From positions 1 through 50,089 of the forward strand of contig JAOAPI010000058.1 in the NCBI GenBank assembly GCA_025462865.1: DNA of 50,089 nucleotides. The letters are read 5' to 3'. The number at the start of each line of letters is the position of its first letter. Position 1 is the stretch's first letter. Source of the stretch: Candidatus Sulfotelmatobacter sp. GTDB lineage: Bacteria; Acidobacteriota; Terriglobia; Terriglobales; Acidobacteriaceae. The notes beneath the pieces were generated by a model, which was not told the origin of the DNA, did not search any database, and saw only the letters and a list, made by a program, of their open reading frames with translations. Shown here one piece after another: positions 33,229-41,871 of this stretch. Position numbers and translations under genes: made by a program.

Positions 33229-34770
33229 ATGTCGTTTCCGCGCACTGCAGGCATTCTGTTGCATCCCACGTCGCTGCCTTCGCGCGGCGGCATCGGTGAC
33301 TTTGGTCCAGCCGCGTATCAATTTGTTGATTCTCTCGCCGCGGCGCGCCAGGGGCTATGGCAGGTGCTTCCGCTAGGTCCGTTGGGTTACGGCAATTCGC
33401 CGTATTCGTCTATCTCGGCTTTCGCCGGAAATCCTTTGCTGATCAGTCTGGAACGTCTGGCCGATCACGGCTGGATTGATCGGGCAACACTCACAACGTC
33501 TTCCTCTGCATTTTCTTCTGACTGCGAGCCGGTCGAGTACGATCACGTCTTCGCTCAAAAGATGCCATTGCTGTTTGAAGCGGGGCGCAAATTCGTCACA
33601 TCGGCCTCGGGCGGCGCTCGCCAGCGTTTTGAAAGTTTTTGTGCGGAGAACGCATGGTGGCTGGACGATTTTGTTTTGTTCGATTCGCTACGAGCGCAGC
33701 AGAAGTTGGCGGGTTGGAATCAATGGCCGGTAGAATTGGCCCGTCGCGAGCCTGCGGCGCTTGGCCGCGCAGTCAAAGAGTTGGCCGCGGATCTGCAGAT
33801 CCGCAGGGCATTGCAGTTTGCCTTCCGCGAGCAATGGCAGGCATTGCGAAGGTATTGCTCGGAACGCTCGGTTCGCATTGTCGGCGACGTAGCTATTTTT
33901 GTGAACTATGACAGCGCGGACGTTTGGCGCAACTGTGAACTGTTTCAGCTGAATGAAGACTTGGAACCCGAAGTGATCTCCGGCGTTCCTCCGGATTTCT
34001 TCAGCAAGACGGGGCAGCGTTGGGGCAATCCTCTTTATCGCTGGGAAGTGATGAAGGCTGGCGGATACGACTGGTGGGTGCGGCGGCTGCGCTGGGCCAC
34101 GCGGAATTGCGACTACATACGGCTCGATCACTTTCGCGGATTCGATCAGTTCTGGGAGATTCCTGCGTCGGATCCAACCGCGATCAACGGGCGCTGGGTG
34201 GATGGTCCGCGCGACGACTTGTTTCTTAAGCTGCGCGAGGCTCTCGGAGGCTTGCCATTCTTCGCCGAAGATCTTGGCTACATTACGCCGGAAGTCCACG
34301 CGCTGCGAGAACGGCTTCAGATTCCAGGGATGGCTGTGTTGCAATTCGGTTTCAACGACAACTGCGCGCATATGTATTTGCCGCATCGTGCGGCGGGCAA
34401 AGTGATCTACACAGGAACGCACGACAACGACACAACGGTTGGATGGTTCCGCTCTGGAGCTTCCGATCAGGAACGCCGCAATGCCGAGGCCTATCTCGGG
34501 CGTTGCGACGACGGCATTCATTGGGCCTTTATCCGCGCGGCACAAAATTCGGTGGCGGAACTTGCGCTCATCCCCCTGCAGGATGTGCTGGGCCTGGGCA
34601 GTGAAGCTCGCATGAACACGCCCAGCCTCCACGGAGGAAACTGGAAGTGGCGTTTGGTTCCGGGACAGTTTACGGCTGAGTTGGCCGCGAAGCTTGCCCA
34701 TCTCGCAGAGGTCACCGACCGGCTGCCTCAGCCCGTCCCGGTTCTTGCGAATGAGAATTTTGCGGCCTAG
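33229..34770 (+). CDS. malQ: 4-alpha-glucanotransferase (amylomaltase, GH77)
   Basis: This 513-residue cytoplasmic enzyme transfers alpha-1,4-glucan segments between maltodextrins, in glycogen or maltodextrin metabolism. GH77 features are complete: the opening GILLHPTSLPSRGGIGDFG, QVLPLGPLGYGNSPYSSISAFAG (quoted in parts QVLPLGPLGYG and SPYSSISAFAG), the nucleophile region IRLDHFRGFDQFWEIP, the acid/base PFFAEDLGYITPEV, the stabiliser TGTHDNDTTVGW, and the 250s-loop region SGVPPDFFSKTGQRWGNP. The size is typical of the bacterial amylomaltase group. The ORF begins 29 bases after the PpiD-like gene and is convergent with the hemerythrin gene, 18 bases away. Confidence 0.95.
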   Translation: MSFPRTAGILLHPTSLPSRGGIGDFGPAAYQFVDSLAAARQGLWQVLPLGPLGYGNSPYSSISAFAGNPLLISLERLADHGWIDRATLTTSSSAFSSDCEPVEYDHVFAQKMPLLFEAGRKFVTSASGGARQRFESFCAENAWWLDDFVLFDSLRAQQKLAGWNQWPVELARREPAALGRAVKELAADLQIRRALQFAFREQWQALRRYCSERSVRIVGDVAIFVNYDSADVWRNCELFQLNEDLEPEVISGVPPDFFSKTGQRWGNPLYRWEVMKAGGYDWWVRRLRWATRNCDYIRLDHFRGFDQFWEIPASDPTAINGRWVDGPRDDLFLKLREALGGLPFFAEDLGYITPEVHALRERLQIPGMAVLQFGFNDNCAHMYLPHRAAGKVIYTGTHDNDTTVGWFRSGASDQERRNAEAYLGRCDDGIHWAFIRAAQNSVAELALIPLQDVLGLGSEARMNTPSLHGGNWKWRLVPGQFTAELAAKLAHLAEVTDRLPQPVPVLANENFAA

Positions 34771-34788
34771 GACTTGCGCGCAGTCAGC

Positions 34789-35283
34789 CTATCTCTGAGG
34801 CCTTAATTTGGTCGATTCGTTGGGAAGGATGCAGGATTGTGAGGCATCCTTTAGTGCATCAGCGAGTTGCACTCCGAGGTCTTGCATTTTTGAAGCGGTC
34901 GTCAACTGCTGCATGCGTTCGAAGAGCTGGCGTTCTTCTCTTCGGATATGTTCCGAAAGCTGTTGCGCGAATGCGGGTAAGTCTTCTGGAGACATGTCGC
35001 GGCTTTCCGCTTGAGAAAATGACTCGCGAAGCGCAGCGTGATCGGCAATCAGTTCCTCGATCAGCGGGATCAATTCGGAGAATTGACGAGCGGCAGGGAA
35101 GAGCACCTGCTCTTCCGCAGAGAAATGGAATTTTAGTTCCTGCTCGTAAAGCTGCTCGATCTCCGCTTGCCATGATTCCAGATCAGAGACGCGAATGGGC
35201 TGTGCGCGGTCGATGCGCACGCATAGAGCTAAGGCTCTCTGATGTTGGTGCGAGAGCGGGATCAGGCTTTTATCGCGCAGCAT
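34789..35283 (-). CDS. hemerythrin-like HHE-domain protein
   Basis: This 164-residue, all-helical protein has the metal-ligand pattern of hemerythrin HHE domains: LSHQHQRALAL in helix 1, FHFSAEEQVLFPA in helix 2, IADHAALRES in helix 3 and SEHIRREERQLFERM in helix 4. A di-iron centre is expected. Bacterial relatives bind oxygen or NO, or protect iron-sulfur proteins. It starts one base after the stop of the HAD gene (TAG-T-ATG), so the two are tightly coupled. No signal peptide is seen, so it is cytoplasmic. Confidence 0.88.
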   Translation of the reverse strand: MLRDKSLIPLSHQHQRALALCVRIDRAQPIRVSDLESWQAEIEQLYEQELKFHFSAEEQVLFPAARQFSELIPLIEELIADHAALRESFSQAESRDMSPEDLPAFAQQLSEHIRREERQLFERMQQLTTASKMQDLGVQLADALKDASQSCILPNESTKLRPQR

Positions 35284-35284
35284 A

Positions 35285-36118
35285 CTAGGCTACGCTCAGC
35301 GGCTCGGAATCCTCGGTAATCGCCGGGCGCAGAGTTAGCCAGTCAGTGCGAACACGCTCCCATTCCTGGATCAACATACCTTTGGATTCGAAAAAGCTGC
35401 GAATACGGGAGTGGTCCCATCCGGCGACCTCTTCGAGAATCGGCGCCAGCACCGCGAGTGCGCTGGTGCTGAGCACGGTGCGCTTCGCTATCTGAGAAAC
35501 ATGCGGCGACTCCGAGACTGCGATGGTGAGGCCATCGCGCGCGTTGAGTTGCAGCATCACGTGAATATCAGAGCTGCCGTCTCCGGAGTAGATGACATGG
35601 TCAGGGCCAATGACGTGCTCGGCCAGCAACTGGTTGAGCACCGCAACTTTTCCGTAGCCTGCCGTGGCGCGAATGATGGTGTCGATCTCGCCTGAAGGCT
35701 TGTAGTGGAACTGGGTGCCGAAAATATGATCCTCCGGAACGATACCTTCCAGCGCAGAATGGATCACCTCGACCGGTGCGGCCGATAGAACATAGAAGTC
35801 GAAGACGTGTCCGTCAACGCCAGTCTCGAGAATCTGGTAAAGCAGCTTGATGTCGCCTTTGAGGCGAATGCGTTTGCCCACCTCGTGGAGGTGCTCTTTT
35901 CGCACTTTGTCCTTGAACTCGGGATCGTGCAGCAGAAGGTAGGCAAGCTCCGCTCCCTGCTGGACGAGGTTGATCTTCGCCATGCCTTTGGCTTTGCGTT
36001 CGAACTCTGCCGTGGGAATGCCGACTAATTCCGCAAGCACGTAGCCAGAATCGTTGAATGTGAGCGTCTGATCGAAGTCGCTGGCGAAAATGTAGCGCTT
36101 TAAGGGCTTATAAGCCAT
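35285..36118 (-). CDS. HAD-superfamily phosphatase
   Basis: This 277-residue hydrolase has the HAD motif I DFDQT (nucleophile D14, with D16), a motif II region in FYVLSAAP, and motif IV in [12 protein letters not shown]. The order fits the phosphoserine-phosphatase-like branch, which hydrolyses small phosphate esters in the cytoplasm. The substrate is not evident; SerB itself is shorter and of different cap character. It is the first gene of a two-gene unit with the hemerythrin-like protein, with one base between stop and start. The 367-base region upstream carries no clear promoter. Confidence 0.82.
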   Translation of the reverse strand: MAYKPLKRYIFASDFDQTLTFNDSGYVLAELVGIPTAEFERKAKGMAKINLVQQGAELAYLLLHDPEFKDKVRKEHLHEVGKRIRLKGDIKLLYQILETGVDGHVFDFYVLSAAPVEVIHSALEGIVPEDHIFGTQFHYKPSGEIDTIIRATAGYGKVAVLNQLLAEHVIGPDHVIYSGDGSSDIHVMLQLNARDGLTIAVSESPHVSQIAKRTVLSTSALAVLAPILEEVAGWDHSRIRSFFESKGMLIQEWERVRTDWLTLRPAITEDSEPLSVA

Positions 36119-36485
36119 ATTATCTTTAGATTCCTGGCCGGCTGCGAAGGCCCATTAAAAGATTCGATAACGATTATATGCCGCAGTGAGTTAAAGCACT
36201 GTTAACAAACGACAGCGGCAATTCATATTAGTCATTACGACCGAAGCGATTGGCGTTCGTTTTTCTTGTGACCCGCAAAACCAAGGTTCCTCGCGTTGCT
36301 CGGAATGACAAGGGTGAGCAAGTCCGGCAAACGAGGGAGGCTTTCTTTACTCGCGACGCTGCCTTTACTAAATTCGCCGACACGTCCAGAATAAAGAATC
36401 CCGTCCGCTACGTGTGAGCGATGCGAAACGGGCAGGCAGTATTCAGAGTCAGCGGACGCTGACAGAAAAACATACAGGAGCTCTC
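36119..36485. other. 367-base divergent intergenic region with repeat-like segment
   Basis: This lies between the leftward HAD gene and the rightward small gene. No convincing gene was found. A frame from a GTG at 36414 would lengthen the small protein by 24 residues but is not preferred. The segment about 36281-36312 (GGTTCCTCGCG...GGAATGACAAGG) resembles short dispersed repeats that occur between genes in many environmental bacteria. An A/T-rich part (36160-36230) probably holds promoters, but no well-spaced -35/-10 pair was recognised. Confidence 0.5.
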
Positions 36486-36674
36486 ATGCCAGCATCTGGT
36501 GAACTGATTCGTTCGATGAATTATGTGGAGGACATTACAACTACATTGCGCCGTATCTGCATTTCGATTCCGGCCATGAGTGCGGAGGAGCGCAAGCGCC
36601 TTGCCGATTCTTTACGGACCGCCAGCGGCGCACTCAATAGTGCAATTGCGGATCTGGAGAAAGCGGGCCACTAG
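36486..36674 (+). CDS. small protein of unknown function, 62 residues
   Basis: The product is a short helical protein (GELIRSMNYVEDITTTLRRI, ERKRLADSLRTASGALNSAI) with no signal peptide or metal motif and no recognised family. The ATG at 36486 is chosen because AGGAG lies six bases upstream; an alternative GTG at 36414 would add 24 residues with no ribosome-binding site. Its stop overlaps the start of the dehydrogenase gene by one base (TAGTG), so it is translationally coupled to that gene. Confidence 0.65.
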   Translation: MPASGELIRSMNYVEDITTTLRRICISIPAMSAEERKRLADSLRTASGALNSAIADLEKAGH

Positions 36675-37576
36675 TGTCACAGATTAAAACCGTCGCAGTG
36701 ATTGGCGCCGGGATTATGGGGCGCGGGATCGCGCATGCCGCGGCGGTTGGCGGATATCGCACTATCCTGGAAGACCTGCTGCCGGCGGCGCTGCGCCGAG
36801 CTGAGAGCGAGATTCGCGCGAATCTTGATAAGGCTGTCGAACTGGGAAAGGTCGCGGCGCCCGACGCCGATGCAGCGTTTGGGCGGCTGGAATACGCGGG
36901 CTCGGTGGAAGAGGCCGCGCGTGAAGCTGATCTGGTGATTGAAGCGGTTCCGGAAGAAATGGAATCGAAGATCGAGATTTTCACTCTGCTGGATAAGATT
37001 TGCCGCCCGACAACAATTCTCGCGTCGAACACCTCTTCTTTGAGTATCACCGAAATTGCCAGCGTGACTTACCGTGCAAAGAAGTGCGTGGGCATGCACT
37101 TCTTCAATCCGGTGCACAAGATGAAGCTGCTGGAAGTGGTGCGGGCTCTCGAAACCGATGACGACACGCTGGCCACGGCCGTTGATGTGGGCAGGCGCAT
37201 GGGCAAGGAAGTGGTGGTGATCAAGGAAGCGCCGGGCTTCATCACGACGCGCATTAATGCGATGATCGGCAACGAGGCGTTTTACATGCTGCAGGAGGGG
37301 ATTGCGACTGCGGAAGACATCGACAAGGCGCTGAAGCTTGGACTCAACCATCCTATGGGACCGTTCGAACTGGTTGACCTGGTGGGACTCGACACGCGGT
37401 TGAATATTCTGGAGTACCTGCACAAATCGCTGGGAGAGAAATACCGTCCGGCGCCATTGCTGGTGCAGTACGTGAAGGCAGGGCGGTTGGGAAGGAAGTC
37501 GGGACGAGGTGTGTATGAGTATCCCGAGGCCGCGGCGAAGAGTGCTCCGTTGAACTCCAAAGAATTAGTTAGGTGA
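36674..37576 (+). CDS. 3-hydroxyacyl-CoA (3-hydroxybutyryl-CoA) dehydrogenase
   Basis: This 300-residue enzyme interconverts 3-hydroxyacyl-CoA and 3-oxoacyl-CoA with NAD(P). The Rossmann motif VIGAGIMGRGIA opens the protein. VIEAVPEEMESK, ASNTSSLSITEIA and HFFNPVHKMKLLEVV (with the catalytic histidine) follow, and the C-terminal helical domain contains GLNHPMGPFELVDLVGLD. The size fits single-domain Hbd/PaaH enzymes, not the fused FadB. It starts with a GTG overlapping the preceding small gene by one base. No thiolase or hydratase gene is nearby, so the pathway (fatty acid degradation, butyrate or PHB-type metabolism) is not set by context. Confidence 0.92.
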   Translation: MSQIKTVAVIGAGIMGRGIAHAAAVGGYRTILEDLLPAALRRAESEIRANLDKAVELGKVAAPDADAAFGRLEYAGSVEEAAREADLVIEAVPEEMESKIEIFTLLDKICRPTTILASNTSSLSITEIASVTYRAKKCVGMHFFNPVHKMKLLEVVRALETDDDTLATAVDVGRRMGKEVVVIKEAPGFITTRINAMIGNEAFYMLQEGIATAEDIDKALKLGLNHPMGPFELVDLVGLDTRLNILEYLHKSLGEKYRPAPLLVQYVKAGRLGRKSGRGVYEYPEAAAKSAPLNSKELVR

Positions 37577-37635
37577 GGCCGCCGGGCTTCGCCCAGGCGA
37601 GGGCAGCCGAGGCGGCTGTCGCTACGCGGATCATG
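37577..37635. repeat. palindromic repeat between convergent genes
   Basis: This convergent intergenic gap is filled with GGGC-TTC-GCCC and the perfect hairpin CAGCCG-AGG-CGGCTG (37604-37618), followed by TCGCTACG. It is similar in style to 39127-39151 and 26113-26137, which share the CAGCCG...GCTAC pattern. There is no T tail, so it is a repeat more than a classic terminator, though it may act as a bidirectional one. Confidence 0.6.
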
Positions 37636-38763
37636 CTAGCGGTTGCGAGCGAAATTCAAACCAGCCAACTGCGCGACCTTCTCTTTTTCCACTCCCTTGC
37701 TTGCGACTAACACGTGAAAGCTTTCGCCCATGCCCGCGGGCGTGACCAGATGTTTAAGTTGCATCGCGACCTTCGCGCGTTCTTGCGGGAGGCGGCATTC
37801 TTCGAAGGCGTCAGCAAACTGGTTGGCTTCGCCGATGCCCATTAGAAATTGAGATTGAGTAACAAGCTTGTGCGTCTGCATGCCGAGCTTTTCTGCAACG
37901 GCTGCGAGCGCGGTGAAGTTTACGTCGGCGGTGATGTCCTGCTCGCCGGGGGCTTCGTAGGGATTGGTGCTGATCGAATGCTGGCGGATCGCTTTCAGAG
38001 TTCCGCGATGCCGGCCCGCGAGCAGTTCTTCGCGAGTGTAACCATAGTCGATGGCGACAATAAATCCATGAGGGATGTTGGCGGCAACGTTATCCATTAT
38101 TTGCTGCGCGGCTAGAGGCGCCTCGATGCGTTCATCGGGCTCCGGATGGACGGAGTAGCGATCGAGGAATTCGAGTTCCTCGGGCGATGCTTGCGCCCAG
38201 GTTTCAACGAAGCGTCCATCGCGTGCGTCGATGCGCAGAGAACCTTTTGTGCTTAGGATATCGACCGGAAGGGCATCGAAGAATTCATTGGCGAAGACGA
38301 TGGCTGATGTCACTCCGATGTCGAGCGAATCCATCTTCGCCAGCACTGCCTTGCCCGATTCAAGCCAATGCGCCAAAATCTCGTTAATCCTTGCCCGCAA
38401 CGCGGGCGAGCTCTCGATTAACACGTAACGCAGTGCGTGGAAGAAATCGGGGAATTTCTTTTCCGACCAATCAAGTACATCTTGCGCAAAAAGGCCGCGA
38501 CCGGGACCGTACTCAACCAGTTCGATACTCGCAGGAGAGCTGAGAGTTCGCCACATTTCGTCGAACTGTCGCGCTAGAAGTCGTCCGAATACGGCATGCA
38601 CATCGCTCGACGTGTAGAAGTCGCCGGCATTGCCGAACTGCTTCGCATTTCGCGAGTAGTAACCCAGTTCGGCATCATAGAGACAGAGTTCCATGTAGCG
38701 CGAGAAGGGAATAGGGCCGCGCTCGCGGATCTCCTGCTCGATCTTCTGGCGCAACAGACTCAC
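37636..38763 (-). CDS. MidA/NDUFAF7-type SAM-dependent methyltransferase
   Basis: This 375-residue protein belongs to the family of mitochondrial complex I assembly factor NDUFAF7 (MidA), a protein arginine methyltransferase; bacterial members are of unproven target. Signatures are FSRYMELCLYDAELGYYS near the start, the SAM-binding VEYGPGRGLFAQDVLD, IVFANEFFDALPVDIL and the acid-rich C-terminal part. The GTG at 38763 is chosen because it overlaps the stop of the preceding 100-residue gene by four bases (GTGA) and matches the usual N-terminus (VSLLRQKIEQEIRERGPI). A longer open frame upstream is Arg/Pro-rich and is only the other frame of the neighbour. Confidence 0.87.
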   Translation of the reverse strand: MSLLRQKIEQEIRERGPIPFSRYMELCLYDAELGYYSRNAKQFGNAGDFYTSSDVHAVFGRLLARQFDEMWRTLSSPASIELVEYGPGRGLFAQDVLDWSEKKFPDFFHALRYVLIESSPALRARINEILAHWLESGKAVLAKMDSLDIGVTSAIVFANEFFDALPVDILSTKGSLRIDARDGRFVETWAQASPEELEFLDRYSVHPEPDERIEAPLAAQQIMDNVAANIPHGFIVAIDYGYTREELLAGRHRGTLKAIRQHSISTNPYEAPGEQDITADVNFTALAAVAEKLGMQTHKLVTQSQFLMGIGEANQFADAFEECRLPQERAKVAMQLKHLVTPAGMGESFHVLVASKGVEKEKVAQLAGLNFARNR

Positions 38764-39062
38764 GAGCCGTTCCGGCGCCGCTCGGCGCGGTCTTGCGGCG
38801 TGCGGATGAACATTTCGACGAAGTAATCGTGCAAGGCGTCGTAAAGCTGGCGCTGGAAGCTCCATTCGAACTGCGGATGGTCGAGGTCGCGCGGATGAAG
38901 ATCGAAATAGTATGTGTGCACAGGAACCGAGGTGTCTTTGAACTGGATCATGACCTCCACGCCTTCGCCTTTTTCGCGGGCAGAGAAGTTGAGTAGAGGA
39001 TGCTCGTACAGGCGCAGTTGGGCGAGAACGCGGTCGAGGCGGGTGATGGAAGTTTCGGGCAC
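38760..39062 (-). CDS. conserved-looking protein of unknown function, 100 residues
   Basis: The product contains ITRLDRVLAQLRLYEHPLLN and VPVHTYYFDLHPRDLDH and ends EMFIRTPQDRAERRRNGS. It has balanced amino acid use and is not an antisense shadow. The family is not recognised. The GTG at 39062 is preferred. The frame continues upstream into the repeat and the permease end without an ATG. A TACAAT box lies six bases before this GTG and no ribosome-binding site is seen. The stop overlaps the methyltransferase start, so the two are coupled, and its role may be linked to that enzyme. Confidence 0.65.
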   Translation of the reverse strand: MPETSITRLDRVLAQLRLYEHPLLNFSAREKGEGVEVMIQFKDTSVPVHTYYFDLHPRDLDHPQFEWSFQRQLYDALHDYFVEMFIRTPQDRAERRRNGS

Positions 39063-39126
39063 AGTGGGATTGTAAAGCAGGCAGGTCGATTGGAGCTGGC
39101 CGGTGCAAGGGAAAGATGCCCTTGAG

Positions 39127-39151
39127 ACAGCCGGCGGGGCGCCGGCGCTAC
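39127..39151. repeat. GCCGGC palindromic repeat at the permease stop
   Basis: This 25-base palindromic segment has two GCCGGC arms and matches 26113-26137 at 21 of 25 positions. Its last bases form the stop codon and final Glu codon of the permease gene (39148-40386). It is either a repeat inserted exactly at the gene end or one using part of the gene as its border. Confidence 0.6.
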
Positions 39152-40386
39152 TCGTAGCGCAGTGCTTCAATCGGATTCAGCCGTGCGGCCTTGATTGCGG
39201 GCAGCATGCCACTGATGATACCGACGAAGCTGAGGATTGCGGTTGACCAGATCAGAGTTGCCGAATCGATGTAAAGGTGAATGTCGCCCTCGTTGGCATC
39301 TTCAATGAAGGCGCTCCAGAGCGTGAGTGAGCCCACGCTCCAGGAAACGAGATACGCCAGCACGACGCCCAACAGCCCTCCCAGCGCGGTAATTACCAGC
39401 GCCTCCGCGAGGAACTGAAAGAGAATGTGCCAGCGGTGCGCCCCGAGAGCTTTCTCCACGCCAATCTCGCGCGTGCGCTGCGTCACCGAAACCAGCATGA
39501 TATTCATCAGGCCCACGCCGCCGATGCCGAGGGTCAGTAGACCGATAAATCCCAACAGAAGTTTAATGCCGACCGTAATGACGGAGAGGTCCGCAAGATC
39601 TTTTACAGCGTCGAAAACAAAGACGGCGCGGTCATCTTTCGGATTGAAACTGTGATGAAAGGCCATCGAGTTGCGAACGGCCGAGACCACCTTGCCGTGG
39701 TCGCCTTCGTAATCCATGAAGATGCCGTCAAGATAATAGTTGTTCTTGAGGTCGCTCATCGCGCTGTATGGCACGTAGACAAGGGAGTTCATGTCTTCGT
39801 CCCCGTTAGAGATTGTGTGCCGCAAGACGGCAATCACTTTGTAAGAAATTCCGTCGATGCGAACGCTTTCGCCGAGCGCATTCTGACCAGAGAAAAGTTT
39901 CTTCTTGACCGTGGATCCGATGACGGCGACGCGAGTGTGCGTGAAATCTTCCTGCTCGCCAAAGAATGTTCCTTCGCCTACATCGAGAGCGCGAATTTTT
40001 TCGTAGCTGGAATAGATTCCATGAATAGCATAATTGCCGCTGCGGGTGCCGAAGGAGACCAGACTTTGCTTATCCACTTCGGGAGAAATGCGAGTCAGCA
40101 TGGGACACTCGGCGCGCAAGTACTCGATATCTTCGCGAGTGAGGCGCACTTGCGTTCCCGCCTTGGTTCCGCCCGCCTGCAGGGAAGTGTGTCCGGGAAA
40201 AACGCCGACCAGGTTGCCTCCGAAGGTGCGGAAGGCGATCATCAGCGCATTCTGAAAGCCTGAGCCGTAGGCCAGGAGCAACACGACCGTGGCAATTCCC
40301 CAGGCCATCCCAAGCATCGTGAGGATGGAGCGCCTGCGGTTGTATTTCAGCGCGTTGAAAGCTTGCCGGCCCAAGTCAGGAAGCAT
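39148..40386 (-). CDS. MacB-like ABC transporter permease (second of pair)
   Basis: This 412-residue membrane protein has the FtsX/MacB layout: one N-terminal helix (RRSILTMLGMAWGIATVVLLLAYG), a periplasmic MacB core domain (about 50-260) and a C-terminal FtsX domain with three helices (VGIKLLLGFIGLLTLGIGGVGLM, LVITALGGLLGVVLAYLV), ending in PIEALRYE. Such permeases use an ATPase and drive efflux or work done in the periplasm. No ATP-binding domain is fused and none is encoded within the window. It starts two bases after the stop of the related permease at 40389, so the pair is one transcription unit. Confidence 0.85.
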   Translation of the reverse strand: MLPDLGRQAFNALKYNRRRSILTMLGMAWGIATVVLLLAYGSGFQNALMIAFRTFGGNLVGVFPGHTSLQAGGTKAGTQVRLTREDIEYLRAECPMLTRISPEVDKQSLVSFGTRSGNYAIHGIYSSYEKIRALDVGEGTFFGEQEDFTHTRVAVIGSTVKKKLFSGQNALGESVRIDGISYKVIAVLRHTISNGDEDMNSLVYVPYSAMSDLKNNYYLDGIFMDYEGDHGKVVSAVRNSMAFHHSFNPKDDRAVFVFDAVKDLADLSVITVGIKLLLGFIGLLTLGIGGVGLMNIMLVSVTQRTREIGVEKALGAHRWHILFQFLAEALVITALGGLLGVVLAYLVSWSVGSLTLWSAFIEDANEGDIHLYIDSATLIWSTAILSFVGIISGMLPAIKAARLNPIEALRYE

Positions 40387-40388
40387 AT

Positions 40389-41636
40389 TTACTCTTGCCG
40401 CAGCGCTTCCACTGGAGGAAGTAGCGCTGCTTTGCGTGCGGGATAAAGGCCGGCGGCAATACCAGCGACGGACAGTGAAAGAATAGCAACGATCGCGGAT
40501 GCGGGAACGATTCGGGGCGTGTCAAAGCCCTCGGGAGCTGGAAGTTGCGCCAGCAGGGTCACAAAGGCACTGCAGATGGCCAATCCGATGCCGCCGCTGA
40601 GCGCTGTAAGGAATGCGCCTTCAACGAAAAATTGCGTCAGAATGTTGCGATGCGTGGCGCCCAGGGCTTTACGCAGCCCGATTTCCCGGGTTCGCTCCGT
40701 GACGGAAACCAACATGATGTTGATGACGCCGATGGCTCCGAGGCCGAGCGTGACGACGCCAACCACACCAAGGAACCAATCCATGGCGTCAAAAATCTTC
40801 GCTACACGGATGGAGCCGTCGATGGTATCCCAGTCCTGAAAGGCATCGTCGAGCTTGGGATCAAAACCGTGGCGGCGCGCAATGATGGCATGAACTTCAT
40901 TCTTGGCTTCGACGTGCAGCTCTCTCTTGATCGGCCGGTAGTTGATAAAGGAAATCCCATTCTCGGAGTTTTGCGCTTTGAGCGGAAAGTTGCTACGCAT
41001 CGTGTTGAAGGGTACAAAGACGCGATGATTGGTGCCGTTCTCGCCCTCTTTGCCAATTTTCGGAATCACGCCGATGATCTTGAAATCCAGGCTGTTGAGC
41101 AGGATGGTGCTGCCTACCGCCGGCTGGCCGGGAAACATGTTCTTGAGAAGTTCCCATCCAACAACCGCCACGCGGCGATGCTGTGTATTGTCCTCTTCGT
41201 TGAACCAGCGTCCGGGCTCGATGGGAGTGTTCCGAATCTGGTTGTATTCCGGAGCCACGCCAAAAACCTGGCCGCTGGTTGATCCGTAGTCGCTTACGGC
41301 GCGGATGTCGTCACGCTCCAGCACGGGCGATACCGCACGCAAAAATCTGGACTCGGCGCGGATGGCGAAGTAGTCGCCGTAAGTCAAATAATATGGCTGC
41401 CCTGACTGGTAACTGCCCGCGACCGCCGGAATTCGTCCGGGAAAGACGAACATAATGTCCTGGCCGAGTTCGGCGAGATTCTTGTCCTGGCCGCTGCGAA
41501 AGCCTTCTCCCAGGCCGACCAGAAGCAGCAGGGAGCCGACGCCCCAGGCGATTCCGAACATGGTGAGAAAAGAGCGCAGCTTATGCGCCCACAGTGTGGA
41601 CAGGGACTGCCGCACGATGTCGAGAAGTATCCGCAT
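40389..41636 (-). CDS. MacB-like ABC transporter permease (first of pair)
   Basis: This 415-residue protein has the same layout as its downstream neighbour: an N-terminal helix (LRSFLTMFGIAWGVGSLLLLVG), a periplasmic core domain with conserved FPGQPAVGSTILLNS, and an FtsX domain (VVGVVTLGLGAIGVINIMLVS, TREIGLRKALGA), ending in PVEALRQE. The pair probably forms a heterodimeric permease that needs a separate ATPase and perhaps an HlyD-like adaptor, neither found here. The two permeases are similar enough to have arisen by duplication. A hairpin directly upstream (41648-41676) could influence its expression. Confidence 0.85.
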   Translation of the reverse strand: MRILLDIVRQSLSTLWAHKLRSFLTMFGIAWGVGSLLLLVGLGEGFRSGQDKNLAELGQDIMFVFPGRIPAVAGSYQSGQPYYLTYGDYFAIRAESRFLRAVSPVLERDDIRAVSDYGSTSGQVFGVAPEYNQIRNTPIEPGRWFNEEDNTQHRRVAVVGWELLKNMFPGQPAVGSTILLNSLDFKIIGVIPKIGKEGENGTNHRVFVPFNTMRSNFPLKAQNSENGISFINYRPIKRELHVEAKNEVHAIIARRHGFDPKLDDAFQDWDTIDGSIRVAKIFDAMDWFLGVVGVVTLGLGAIGVINIMLVSVTERTREIGLRKALGATHRNILTQFFVEGAFLTALSGGIGLAICSAFVTLLAQLPAPEGFDTPRIVPASAIVAILSLSVAGIAAGLYPARKAALLPPVEALRQE

Positions 41637-41647
41637 GAATTATGTGC

Positions 41648-41676
41648 CCCCACGCCTCTGGGTAGACGCGTGAGGG
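41648..41676 (-). promoter_or_regulatory. hairpin in the permease leader
   Basis: On the minus strand the inverted repeat CCC-CACGC (41648-41655) and GCGTG-A-GGG (41668-41676) forms an eight-pair stem with one bulged A. It lies 11 bases before the ATG of the permease at 41636. The rest of the 235-base gap (41637-41871) shows no other recognised signal. The hairpin may affect translation of the permease pair, but it could also be a repeat. Confidence 0.35.
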
Positions 41677-41871
41677 CCCCGGGCAACGGTCAGGCGAGGG
41701 GTCTCAAATCCCGCCCAATCGATCTGATCAGTAATACGCAGCCGGGTCATCCGAAGTTCCCTGCTGTCTTAGTCCCTTAGACCATCGGAAACCGGAAAAG
41801 GTTATCTGAGGGTGGCAATAGACGGGCTGGGCGACTATGAGCGCAATTCAATCCCGACAGATCTGTGCACA

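Noticed and set aside
33688..34701. 337-residue leftward frame inside malQ
   Set aside because: It is antisense to a complete GH77 gene with all catalytic motifs.
38764..39108. 345-base N-terminal extension of the methyltransferase
   Set aside because: The encoded residues are Arg/Pro-rich and out of frame with the real 100-residue gene that occupies this stretch.
41637..41871. possible riboswitch in the leader of the permease pair
   Set aside because: Only a short hairpin was found. No match to the conserved cores of cobalamin, TPP, c-di-GMP or ykkC classes could be recognised by eye.
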